Of a stretch of DNA of 64,000 nucleotides, positions 26,453-33,981 are shown piece after piece. The notes below the pieces were generated by a model. That model saw only the letters and a list, made by a program, of their open reading frames with translations. It did not search any database and was not told the origin of the DNA. Position 1 is the stretch's first letter; the number at the start of each line of letters is the position of its first letter. Made by a program: the position numbers and the translations under genes. Origin of the DNA: an uncultured Bacteroidales bacterium (GTDB taxonomy: Bacteria; Bacteroidota; Bacteroidia; Bacteroidales; P3); assembly GCA_949291555.1 (NCBI GenBank), contig CASEWE010000007.1, positions 1 through 64,000 on the forward strand, read 5' to 3'.

Positions 26453-28000
26453 TCAGGGAACAATGTTGCAGTAGTGCATGTAGCGTTCCTCCACCTTGTC
26501 GACGAAATCGACGGCTTGCCGGCCGTTGGCCCGGCCATGCCGGCACACGGGATCCTGGTAGTAGCGGCGTTTGGACTTCAAGAGGAGGTAGCGGGCCACA
26601 TTGCCGTGCCAGGTGTAGGGGTCGGCACCGTATTTCCGGGCCAAGCGCATGGCATCGCGCACATGGCCGGGGCCGGTGTTGTAGGCGGCCAGCACGAAAT
26701 ACAGTGCCTGGTCCTCCCCGATGCTTGCGGGCAAGGCGGCATAAAGCGATTTGATGTAGGCCACGCCGGCTTCGATTTGCGCTTCTTCGTCCGAGCGGGC
26801 CGTGATGCCGTACCTTCGGGCCGTGGCCGGCATCATTTGCATCAGTCCGATCGCCCCGGAACTGGAGACCAAGTGGCTTTGGAATTGGGATTCCTGGTAG
26901 ATGAGCGAAGCCAGCAGCCGCCAGTCCCAAGGTATGGCAGGGCTGTGTTTTTTCAGCAGGCTGTCGAAAGGGGAAATGCGGGAGGGCGAGAAAACCGGTT
27001 CCGCTTCTTTGTGCCTGTAGGTTTTTTGTTTGAAAAACAGGCTGTCGTGGGCTTGCAGCATGCCTTCTTCCACCAGATACGCGAAATGCGCCATCCTGCG
27101 GCTTTGGTTTATTTTGTCGATTTGACGGAATCCCGCCTCCGCGCTTCTTACCGTTCGGGAAAAAGGAAGTTCGTAGTATTTGTGGAAAAAATAGTCTAAG
27201 ACGGAGGCTTGCCGCATGGAGTCTATCCATTGGTTGACAAGGGTTTGCAGGCTGTCGTCGCACAGGCGCATGGCCCAGGCTACCGCATGCGGCGGGCTTA
27301 GCTGGAGGTGATAGTCTATCTGCTTGTGGCGCAAGGAAAAATGTTTTGCCTTGTTGCGCGATGCCACCGTATAGGGAATGTTTCCGAACGCTACTTCCTT
27401 TAGCAGTTCTTCTTCGGAGAGGCTGCTTTGCCGGATCCGGATCTTTTCCCGTTTCTTGCGATGCCGGTTCAGTTCCCGCAGGGCTTCTTCGAAAGAGCTG
27501 CCGGCCCTGACGTGGATTTCTTTCCTGTCGAGGTCTCCCATGTCTTGCAGGAAAGCCTGGGTGTCGCTCAAGTGGCGGGCTTTGAGCTGCACAAGGACAT
27601 ACGGGCTTTGGTAGAGGGCCTTGCTGAAAAGGAATTTTTCCGTCCTTTCGGGAGAGATGTTGAAATTGGAGGCGATGAGGTCGATCCGGCCCTCCGAAAG
27701 CATCTGTTCTTGCTCGGCAATGGTTTTTCCGTCGACGATTTCCAACTGGCAGCCTAAATGGCGGCAAAGCGACTCCATCAGTTCCAGATGGTAGCCCATG
27801 GGCTGGCCTTTGTAGAGGAAGTAGTCGGTGGCGTTGTCTTCGAGGGCGGCCGTGAGCACGCCGTTTTTCAGATGCCCGGCCGTGACGGAAGCATCCATGC
27901 CTTTTTCCGTTGTTTGCGGTCGGCAAGCAATCCAGGATAGAATCCAAGCGGATAGCAGCAGGAACAGCCCGGTGCGGGCAAGCGGTTCGAAAGTTTTCAA
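26453..28000 (-). CDS. mltF: MltF-type lytic transglycosylase lipoprotein
   Basis: A 515-residue envelope protein. TTG 28000 is the only start that gives the N-terminal signal with a lipobox ending at Cys26 (AWILSWIAC). Residues about 45-285 form a solute-binding (family 3) domain (ALEDNATDYFLYKGQPMGYHLELMESL, GRIDLIASNF). Residues about 340-490 form a lytic transglycosylase domain with catalytic Glu in YQESQF, then SSSGAIGLMQMMPATARRYG and AAYNTGPGHV. MltF cleaves peptidoglycan glycan strands with formation of anhydromuramic ends and is allosterically controlled by the binding domain. Length and order are standard. Confidence 0.94.
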   Translation of the reverse strand: MKTFEPLARTGLFLLLSAWILSWIACRPQTTEKGMDASVTAGHLKNGVLTAALEDNATDYFLYKGQPMGYHLELMESLCRHLGCQLEIVDGKTIAEQEQMLSEGRIDLIASNFNISPERTEKFLFSKALYQSPYVLVQLKARHLSDTQAFLQDMGDLDRKEIHVRAGSSFEEALRELNRHRKKREKIRIRQSSLSEEELLKEVAFGNIPYTVASRNKAKHFSLRHKQIDYHLQLSPPHAVAWAMRLCDDSLQTLVNQWIDSMRQASVLDYFFHKYYELPFSRTVRSAEAGFRQIDKINQSRRMAHFAYLVEEGMLQAHDSLFFKQKTYRHKEAEPVFSPSRISPFDSLLKKHSPAIPWDWRLLASLIYQESQFQSHLVSSSGAIGLMQMMPATARRYGITARSDEEAQIEAGVAYIKSLYAALPASIGEDQALYFVLAAYNTGPGHVRDAMRLARKYGADPYTWHGNVARYLLLKSKRRYYQDPVCRHGRANGRQAVDFVDKVEERYMHYCNIVP

Positions 28001-28117
28001 TCCCGAAGTTGTAAGGTTTGCAATGGACCCCGCCCGGTTTCGCCCCGGGTCTCTTGCCGGGATGATCCCGTTTCGTTCGTTCGGGGGCGTTCAGGGGCGT
28101 GCGGGGGCGTCGGCCGG

Positions 28118-28792
28118 TCAGCGCTGCCTGAAAGCCTCCGGGTCGAGGAACCCTTGGGCATCGAAGAGTTTCCCGACTTGGAAGTCATGGAGCAGGAAAG
28201 CCTCCAGTCCGGTTTTGCGGGCGGCTTCTATGTTTTCTTGGCGGTCGTCGATAAACAGGCTTTCTTCCGGACGGATGCCGGCTTGGCGGCACGCTTCGCG
28301 GTAGATTTCCGGGTCGGGCTTGTGCAGATGGAGTTCGTAAGAGCAGAAAACCCGCTTGAAATAGGAATGGAATCCGGGCGAGCCTTGGGGAAGCAGCCGT
28401 TCGATATATTCCATGTGCAGGGCATTGGTATTGCTCAGAAGGAAAAGGTCGTAATGCGGCTTGAGCCGTTCCAGCAGATGCAGGTTCTCTTCCGGGAGGC
28501 TTACGACCATGGCATTCCAAAGATCCTTGAGGGTGGTTTCCGAAGGGTAGCCGGCGGGAAGGGAGGGGTTCTGCTCGTGCAGGAACCTGTCCAAGGCCGT
28601 CAGGAATCCGTCCGTGCCGATTTGCCCGGTCTCGTAGCGGAAGATGGTCTTGGAAAAGGCGTCCAAGGCCCGGGGGGCTATCCGGTCCCGGTCGAGGAAG
28701 CTGCAAAGCCCCGTCATGGTACGGTTCTGGTCTATGCGGGCTAAGACTTGGCCCAAGTCGAAAAGAATGGCTTTGATAGCGGGAATGTCCAT
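28118..28792 (-). CDS. HAD-superfamily hydrolase
   Basis: A 224-residue cytoplasmic phosphatase-like protein of the haloacid dehalogenase superfamily. Motif I FDLGQVLARID (in place of DxDGT), motif II SNTN, and motif III/IV KPDPEIYREAC and FIDDRQENIEAA are present. It resembles the YihX/epoxide-hydrolase-like subgroup (alpha-D-glucose-1-phosphate phosphatase-like). ATG 28792 is the start; the in-frame TTG at 28822 overlaps the -7 box and would not be transcribed. Substrate unknown. Transcribed away from tRNA-Met. Confidence 0.85.
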   Translation of the reverse strand: MDIPAIKAILFDLGQVLARIDQNRTMTGLCSFLDRDRIAPRALDAFSKTIFRYETGQIGTDGFLTALDRFLHEQNPSLPAGYPSETTLKDLWNAMVVSLPEENLHLLERLKPHYDLFLLSNTNALHMEYIERLLPQGSPGFHSYFKRVFCSYELHLHKPDPEIYREACRQAGIRPEESLFIDDRQENIEAARKTGLEAFLLHDFQVGKLFDAQGFLDPEAFRQR

Positions 28793-28819
28793 GGGAACGG
28801 CTTCTTGTAAATTCAGTTG

Positions 28820-28827
28820 CAAATGTA
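28820..28827 (-). promoter_or_regulatory. -7 promoter element of the HAD gene
   Basis: TACATTTG on the minus strand fits TAnnTTTG. Initiation near 28813 gives a leader of about 20 bases to ATG 28792. Confidence 0.55.
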
Positions 28828-28877
28828 TAAATTTGCGCCGATTTTCCGGGTTCTTTCTTCAGAAAGTCCGGAAATCA

Positions 28878-28951
28878 GGCCCCATAGCTCAGTCGGTTAG
28901 AGTAGGTGACTCATAATCATTTGGTCCTTGGTTCGAGCCCAAGTGGGGCCA
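28878..28951 (+). tRNA. tRNA-Met (anticodon CAT)
   Basis: A 74-nt cloverleaf: acceptor GGCCCCA/TGGGGCC, D arm GCTC/GAGT, anticodon arm GGTGA-CTCATAA-TCATT with two G-U pairs, T arm CTTGG-TTCGAGC-CCAAG, A73. CCA is not encoded. The CAT anticodon fits elongator tRNA-Met; a lysidine-modified tRNA-Ile2 cannot be fully excluded. There is no initiator-type C1-A72 mismatch. Confidence 0.93.
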
Positions 28952-29194
28952 CGTTCGAGGCGGACAGGCCGGATTCCCTTTTCGGGGAAGAAGGTTTGTC
29001 CGTTTTTTATTTGCCCGTTTTTTCAAGGTCGGCCGCGGCAGGAGCGTTTGCCAAGCGGCACGCCGTTTCCCCGTCTTGTTTTCGTTCGTCTTGTTTTTCC
29101 CTCTTGGAAAACGGCCTTCAATCTCCCCGCCGTTCGAGGCATTGGAACGGGAGCAGCTCGTCCTGGGAAACAAGTTTCTCTTGGGAAACGGGCT

Positions 29195-29878
29195 TCAGCC
29201 TTCTTCGGGGAAAAACAGGAGCGTTCCGGAGTCGCACGAGCAGTATTCCCTTAGCCCGTCCTGGATGAAGCGGAGGCAGGCTTCCACTTGCGGCCGGTTG
29301 CCATCGTAGCCGTTCACGATAGCGGCTATGTTGACCGAACCTGTTTCGAGTTTGGTGCGTTCGTGGTCGCTGGTAGGGGTCCCTATCCCGCCTTGGCTGT
29401 CCCGGTACACGGGCATGTTCCCGATGTTGAGCGCTCCGCGGCCGATGCCTTCGTAGGCTTCCCCTTCCCGTCCGATGCCTAAGCGGAGCAAAGGGCCTTG
29501 TATCTTGTCCTGGTCGAAGCCGCCAATCGAATAGCCGAACCGGATGGATGCCAAGTTGATCAGATCCACGGCGGTGTTCACGGCATAAAGGCCCTTTCCG
29601 TTGAGCAGCCGGCGGATGAGGGCTTCGGACGAGGGCCTGTACCGGCTGGGGTCTTTCCCGCAGCGCTTGTAGGCTTCCCGGGTGGCGAGGATGGCCGGAT
29701 GCTGTTTGATACTTTCCAAGGAATAAGTGTTCCGGCAGTATTCCTCTGCCCCGGCTATTTCCGCCCATAGCGCATCATTGCGGGGGCTGTTCGCGATATG
29801 GGCAAAAAGGGCTCCTCCTATGAATTGCGGGCAATGCTGCCGGAGGCTTTCTTCCACTTCTATCCGGATAGGTGTCAT
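29195..29878 (-). CDS. B3/B4 tRNA-binding domain protein (PheT-like editing domain)
   Basis: A 227-residue stand-alone protein with the B3/B4 fold found in the beta subunit of phenylalanyl-tRNA synthetase. Landmarks: SRYRPSSEALIRRLLNGKGLYAVNTAVDLINLASIRFGYSIGG (helix-rich B3/4 core), then GREGEAYEGIGRG and HERTKLETGS. In PheT this domain edits mischarged Tyr-tRNA(Phe); stand-alone relatives are thought to act on amino-acyl-tRNAs or free amino acids, but the role is not settled. The gap to tRNA-Met (28952-29194) holds nothing recognisable. Confidence 0.85.
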   Translation of the reverse strand: MTPIRIEVEESLRQHCPQFIGGALFAHIANSPRNDALWAEIAGAEEYCRNTYSLESIKQHPAILATREAYKRCGKDPSRYRPSSEALIRRLLNGKGLYAVNTAVDLINLASIRFGYSIGGFDQDKIQGPLLRLGIGREGEAYEGIGRGALNIGNMPVYRDSQGGIGTPTSDHERTKLETGSVNIAAIVNGYDGNRPQVEACLRFIQDGLREYCSCDSGTLLFFPEEG

Positions 29879-30078
29879 GTTTTTTGGGGTTTTGCTGTTC
29901 GGGATGGGGGGAACTGTTCGGGATGGGTTCGGGAAGCCGTTTTTCGCGGCCGCCTGCGAAATTCCGAAAAAAAGCCCGGAAAAAGAAATGCCCGAGGGTT
30001 CCCGCGTTCCGCGGTTTCTCCCCGTTCCGCAACCCGCCTGGGGCGCCCCTGTCGCTCGTATTTCCTTTGAACGGGAAA

Positions 30079-30114
30079 TTGCAATGTTGTTGCAAGCGGA
30101 TTTTCGTACTCTTG
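30079..30114 (+). promoter_or_regulatory. promoter and operator-like palindrome of the metal ATPase operon
   Basis: A perfect inverted repeat TTGCAA-N5-TTGCAA (30079-30095) overlaps the -33 region. The -7 box is TACTCTTG (30107-30114, one mismatch to TAnnTTTG). TTGCA-type inverted repeats with a 5-bp spacer are known binding sites of Fur-superfamily regulators such as Nur, and a Fur-family gene is the second gene of this operon, so autoregulation by metal is likely. Confidence 0.55.
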
Positions 30115-30145
30115 CATGCTGTTTTCCAGAAGAAAGGAGAAAGCC

Positions 30146-32137
30146 ATGTGCAAAGATGCTTCTTGTTCCTGTCCGGATTCCGGTTCGGAAACCGCTGGCA
30201 CGAAGCCCGCTTGCGGGAAAGAGCTACGAGCCTCGCCCCGCTCCGGTTTCGGGAATTTCTTGCGCGGGAACGTTTCCCGCTTGGTATCGTTTTCCATCTT
30301 GGTGCCGGGCGCTGTATTCCTGCATTTTTCTTTTCCTTGGTTCATGCAAGGGAAAATTGCGCTTTTCTGGTTCCTCGCTTCCTATCTTCCGGTGGCGTTC
30401 CCCGTGGCGAAAGAAGCCTGGAAAGCCTTTGCCCGGAAGGATTTCTTCAATGAGTTCAGCTTGATGCTGATCGCCTCGATCGGCGCTTTCTTCATTGGCC
30501 AGTATCCGGAAGCGGTGGCCGTCATGTTGTTCTATTCCATCGGGGAGGCTTTGCAGGATCGGGCGGTTGCGCGTTCAAAACGCAGCATCGGCAATCTGCT
30601 GGGCTCGCAGGTGGGGCAGGTGCAGGTTTGGCAGGAAGGGGCTTGGCGCCGGATGCCTCCGGAACAAGTGGAGCCGGGCCGGAAAATCCAGGTGGCCGTG
30701 GGAGAAAGGGTTTGCCTCGATGGCCGGCTGGATAGCGAATCGGCGGTGCTGGACACGGCGGCTTTGACCGGGGAGAGCGTTCCTCGCGAAGTGGGGAAAG
30801 GCGGTTCGGTTCCGGCCGGATGCGTGGTGATCGGCAACAGCATCGAGCTGGAAGTGACCAAGCCGTATTCGGATAGCACGATGGCCCGCATGGCGCGCAT
30901 GGTGGAGGAAGCCTCGCGGCGCAAGGCTCCGACCGAGATATTCATGCGGAAAGTGGCCCGGGTCTACACGCCGGTCGTGATGTGCCTGGCGGTGCTGATA
31001 TTGCTGCTTCCTGCAGCCTTTTCCGGCGTGGGGGATTTCACTTACGATTTTGAATCCTGGTTGTACCGGGCCTTGGTCTTCCTGGTGATTTCCTGCCCTT
31101 GCGCCTTGGTGGTGAGCATTCCCTTGAGCTATTTTGCCGGGATAGGGCGTTGTTCCCGCAGCGGGATTCTCTTCAAGGGCGGCAACGGCTTGGATGCGGC
31201 CGCGGAACTGGATGCCATGGTGTTCGACAAGACGGGAACGCTTACCGAAGGGAATTTCGTTGTCGATGAAATCCGGGCTTTCCCGGGTTTCGAGCCGGTG
31301 GAGGTTCTGCGTTGGCTCGCCTCGGTCGAGAACGCCAGCCGCCACCCTTTGGCAAAAGCGATTGTGGCGCATGCGGAGGAAAACGGGACAGGCCTTGTTC
31401 CTGTCCTGCAGGTGCGGGAGCAGGCAGGCATGGGGGTGAAAGCCTTGGCGGACGGAAGGGAAATCGTGGCAGGCTCGGCGGTTCTGATGCGGAGGGAAGG
31501 CATTGCTTTGCCTGCTTTGCCGGAAACGGGTTCGGCCCGGGTGTTCTGCGGCGTGGACGGTTGCTGCGCCGGCTATGTCGAATTGGCCGACAAGGTGAAG
31601 CCGGAAGCCGGGGCGGCCTTGGAAGCCTTGCGCAAGATGGGAGTGCGCACGTTGGCGGTATTGTCGGGCGATTCGCAAGAGAAGGCCGAGGCCGTGGCCA
31701 AGGCCTTGGGGGTGGAAGAGGCTTTCGGGGATTTGCTGCCCGAAAATAAGGTATTACATTTGCAGGAGTTTCGCCGGCAAGGCTTGAGGGTGGCTTTTGC
31801 GGGAGACGGGATCAACGATGCGCCGGTTCTGGCGGCCAGCAATTTAGGCATCGCCATGGGCAAGTTCGGCAGTGATGCGGCCATAGAGACGGCCGATGTG
31901 GTATTGCAATCGGACAGCCTGCAAGCCCTTCCCCGGGCCGTGCGACTGGCGCGGGAAACCCGCAAGACGGTTTGGCAGAACATTGTGATGATTTTCGGTT
32001 TCAAGCTGCTGATCATGGTTCTCGGGGTTTTGGACATGGCTTCGCTCTGGGCGGCGGTTTTTGCCGATACGGGAGTGGCCTTGCTGGCGGTTTTGAATTC
32101 GGTTCGGGCCATGTGGGGTCGGAATCAAGGAAAATGA
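30146..32137 (+). CDS. heavy-metal-translocating P-type ATPase (Zn/Cd/Pb type)
   Basis: A 663-residue inner-membrane pump. ATG 30146 is chosen because it has AAAGGAGA just upstream and starts a cysteine-rich metal-binding N-terminus (CKDASCSCPD). Diagnostic elements: phosphatase loop TGES, transmembrane metal-binding SCPCALV (CPC), phosphorylation site DKTGTLTEGN, SRHPLAKAI (HP locus) and hinge GDGINDAPVLA. The CPC plus Cys-rich N-terminus fits the P1B-2 (zinc, cadmium, lead) group. It is followed 3 bases later by a Fur-family regulator, an operon that would expel excess metal under control of its own sensor. Confidence 0.93.
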   Translation: MCKDASCSCPDSGSETAGTKPACGKELRASPRSGFGNFLRGNVSRLVSFSILVPGAVFLHFSFPWFMQGKIALFWFLASYLPVAFPVAKEAWKAFARKDFFNEFSLMLIASIGAFFIGQYPEAVAVMLFYSIGEALQDRAVARSKRSIGNLLGSQVGQVQVWQEGAWRRMPPEQVEPGRKIQVAVGERVCLDGRLDSESAVLDTAALTGESVPREVGKGGSVPAGCVVIGNSIELEVTKPYSDSTMARMARMVEEASRRKAPTEIFMRKVARVYTPVVMCLAVLILLLPAAFSGVGDFTYDFESWLYRALVFLVISCPCALVVSIPLSYFAGIGRCSRSGILFKGGNGLDAAAELDAMVFDKTGTLTEGNFVVDEIRAFPGFEPVEVLRWLASVENASRHPLAKAIVAHAEENGTGLVPVLQVREQAGMGVKALADGREIVAGSAVLMRREGIALPALPETGSARVFCGVDGCCAGYVELADKVKPEAGAALEALRKMGVRTLAVLSGDSQEKAEAVAKALGVEEAFGDLLPENKVLHLQEFRRQGLRVAFAGDGINDAPVLAASNLGIAMGKFGSDAAIETADVVLQSDSLQALPRAVRLARETRKTVWQNIVMIFGFKLLIMVLGVLDMASLWAAVFADTGVALLAVLNSVRAMWGRNQGK

Positions 32138-32140
32138 CCT

Positions 32141-32566
32141 ATGGAAGAGGTGATTAGCTTGGAAGAACGGTTGGAGCGCAAAGGCGTGAAGCCCACTTCC
32201 AACCGCATTTTGGTGTTGAAAGAGCTGCTGGTGCAGGAACAGCCCGTTTCCTTGTCGGAACTGGAGCAGATCATGGAGACGCTCGACAAGTCGAGCATTT
32301 TCCGGACCATGACCTTGTTCCACGAACACCATGTCGTGCATGCGTTCGAGGACGGGAACGGGATTATCAAATACGAACTCTGCCGGAACGTGGACGAATG
32401 CCGGGTAGACGACATGCACATCCATTTTTATTGCGTGCGCTGCCACAAGACCTACTGCATGCCCTCCACGCCTATTCCGCAGATCCGGTTGCCGGAAGGC
32501 TTCCTGATGCAAAGCGTGAATTACATGGTGAAAGGCATCTGCGCCCGGTGTTCATCGAAAGAATGA
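32141..32566 (+). CDS. Fur-family metal-responsive regulator
   Basis: A 141-residue DNA-binding regulator. It has a winged helix (KGVKPTSNRILVLKELL, SSIFRTMTLFHEHHVV), then the His/Cys-rich dimerisation domain (DDMHIHFYCVRCHKTYC) and a second CxxC (CARC) near the C-terminus, giving the structural zinc site. It starts 3 bases after the ATPase stop codon, so the two are translated from one message. The likely operator is the TTGCAA-N5-TTGCAA palindrome upstream. The metal (Zn, Fe, Ni or Cd) cannot be read from the sequence; pairing with a P1B-2 pump favours zinc or cadmium. Confidence 0.9.
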   Translation: MEEVISLEERLERKGVKPTSNRILVLKELLVQEQPVSLSELEQIMETLDKSSIFRTMTLFHEHHVVHAFEDGNGIIKYELCRNVDECRVDDMHIHFYCVRCHKTYCMPSTPIPQIRLPEGFLMQSVNYMVKGICARCSSKE

Positions 32567-33049
32567 GCCGGCAGCCCGGCTGGCCGGAAGCGGGGAATCC
32601 GCGTTTTTGCGCGAAAGATGCGCGCGTGTTGTTTCTCGATGGGTTTCGGAAAGATGCCTGCGCGAGGTTGGCGCGACGGGCTTTGCCGGCGCGATGGGAT
32701 TCAGAAGCGGGATGATGGCGCGGGAAAAAGGGCAGGAAGCGCGAAGAGGCGCATTCTCCAGCGGTGCGGGGCGTTTGGGGCTCCCGCACCGTGAAGAATG
32801 GAACACAAACCTGTAAAAAGCAAAAAAAACAAAACGGAATACCTTAAAAACTACAAGGCAAAGGTAGGGGAGGCATCCGGTGCATGGAATCCCTACAAAT
32901 GGGTATTTTCCCTTGCCTTGCTACCTTGTTTCGGGTGAAGCCGCGCCAAGATCCGGCAAAAAGGGGCTTTGCTGCCGTTCGGCCCGGGTCCGCCTTGGAT
33001 TGCCTGCGGAGGTTTTCCGGAAACGTTTTTACTTGAATCGTACTTTTGA
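32567..33049. other. gene-free gap between the Fur gene and the thioredoxin-like gene
   Basis: No credible gene. It contains a minus-strand -7-like TACCTTTG (32866 to 32859) without a matching -33 element, A-rich sequence at about 32815-32855, and on the + strand a TACTTTTG at 33041-33048 directly against the next start codon. Confidence 0.5.
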
Positions 33050-33736
33050 ATGAAAAAGAATTTGCTTTTGGCTTCGGCCATGCTGCTTTGCGGGATTTTC
33101 CCTTTCGCCGGGGGCATTGCCGGGACGCCGGTTCCCGCCTTTCCCGGAGGCTTCCGTCAGGGCCCTTCCGGTTTTCCGCTTCCCGGGAATGCTGGGGAGC
33201 CGGTGCCTGCCGTTCCGTCGAGCGGGACAACCGATACGGTTTTCATGGAGATAGGATGGATGTTGTTCGAGGAGGCCCTGCAAGAAAACGCGGCGCGCGT
33301 CCAAGCCGGGCTTCCGGCCAAGAAAGTGTACGTGGATGTGTATACCCAATGGTGCGGCTGGTGCAAGAAATTGGATGCCACCACGTTTGCCCATCCTGAA
33401 ATCATCGCTTACATGAACAGCGTTTTCTTGCCGGTGAAACTCGATGCCGAGCGTGCCGATACGGTGCGCGTCAACCAGCAGGTGTTCGTCAACCCCGGCT
33501 CGGCTTCGGGCAGAAGAGGCACCCATCAGATAGCCGTAGCGTTGTTGAACGGGAAAATGTCCTATCCTTCCTGCACCTTCCTGGACGAACAGGGGAAGGC
33601 CATCACGGTGGTGCCGGGGTACATGGACGCCGGCACTTTCGAAGCGCTGCTGCATTTCATCGGGGAAGACGCTTACAAGTCCATGACGTGGGAGTCTTTC
33701 CAGGACTGGTTCAAGGAGCGCGCCCGGGTACGGTAG
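33050..33736 (+). CDS. exported thioredoxin-like protein
   Basis: A 228-residue periplasmic protein with a signal peptide (KKNLLLASAMLLCGIFPFAGG) and a Pro/Gly-rich linker. A thioredoxin fold starts near residue 90 (KVYVDVYTQWCGWCKKLDATTF), with active site CGWC, the partner strand YPSCTFLDEQGKAI (cis-Pro region) and a C-terminal helix. It resembles thioredoxin_7/DUF255-type proteins that reduce or isomerise disulphides in exported proteins. The -7-like TACTTTTG ends one base before ATG, so either the message is almost leaderless or that motif is fortuitous and a later start is used. Confidence 0.82.
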   Translation: MKKNLLLASAMLLCGIFPFAGGIAGTPVPAFPGGFRQGPSGFPLPGNAGEPVPAVPSSGTTDTVFMEIGWMLFEEALQENAARVQAGLPAKKVYVDVYTQWCGWCKKLDATTFAHPEIIAYMNSVFLPVKLDAERADTVRVNQQVFVNPGSASGRRGTHQIAVALLNGKMSYPSCTFLDEQGKAITVVPGYMDAGTFEALLHFIGEDAYKSMTWESFQDWFKERARVR

Positions 33737-33860
33737 GCTGCGGCGAGGAATCCCTTTCGGGGCGTACGGGTTTCGGTCGGGAACCGCCGGGCATGAACGC
33801 GGGGAGGGTTTTCCGCCCGGAGCCTCTCCGCGCAGGAATGTTTCGGAGCCATCGGGCATG

Positions 33861-33905
33861 AAAAAAGAGGAAGGCCAAGCAACGCTTGGCCTTCCTCTTT
33901 TTGAA
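33861..33905. terminator. bidirectional terminator between convergent genes
   Basis: A perfect stem: AAAAAGAGGAAGGCCAAGC pairs with its complement across a 3-base loop, with an A-run on the left and a T-run on the right. It can stop transcription from both the thioredoxin-like gene and the convergent protease gene. Confidence 0.92.
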
Positions 33906-33981
33906 ACGGCAGGTGTTCCGCGGACGGCGCCGGGAAAACCAAGCGCCGTCCCATGATTGCTTTAGACGTTCCCGGATTGCA

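Noticed and set aside
28878..28951. Initiator tRNA-Met
   Set aside because: A perfect G1-C72 acceptor pair and no three G-C run in the anticodon stem, unlike initiator tRNAs.
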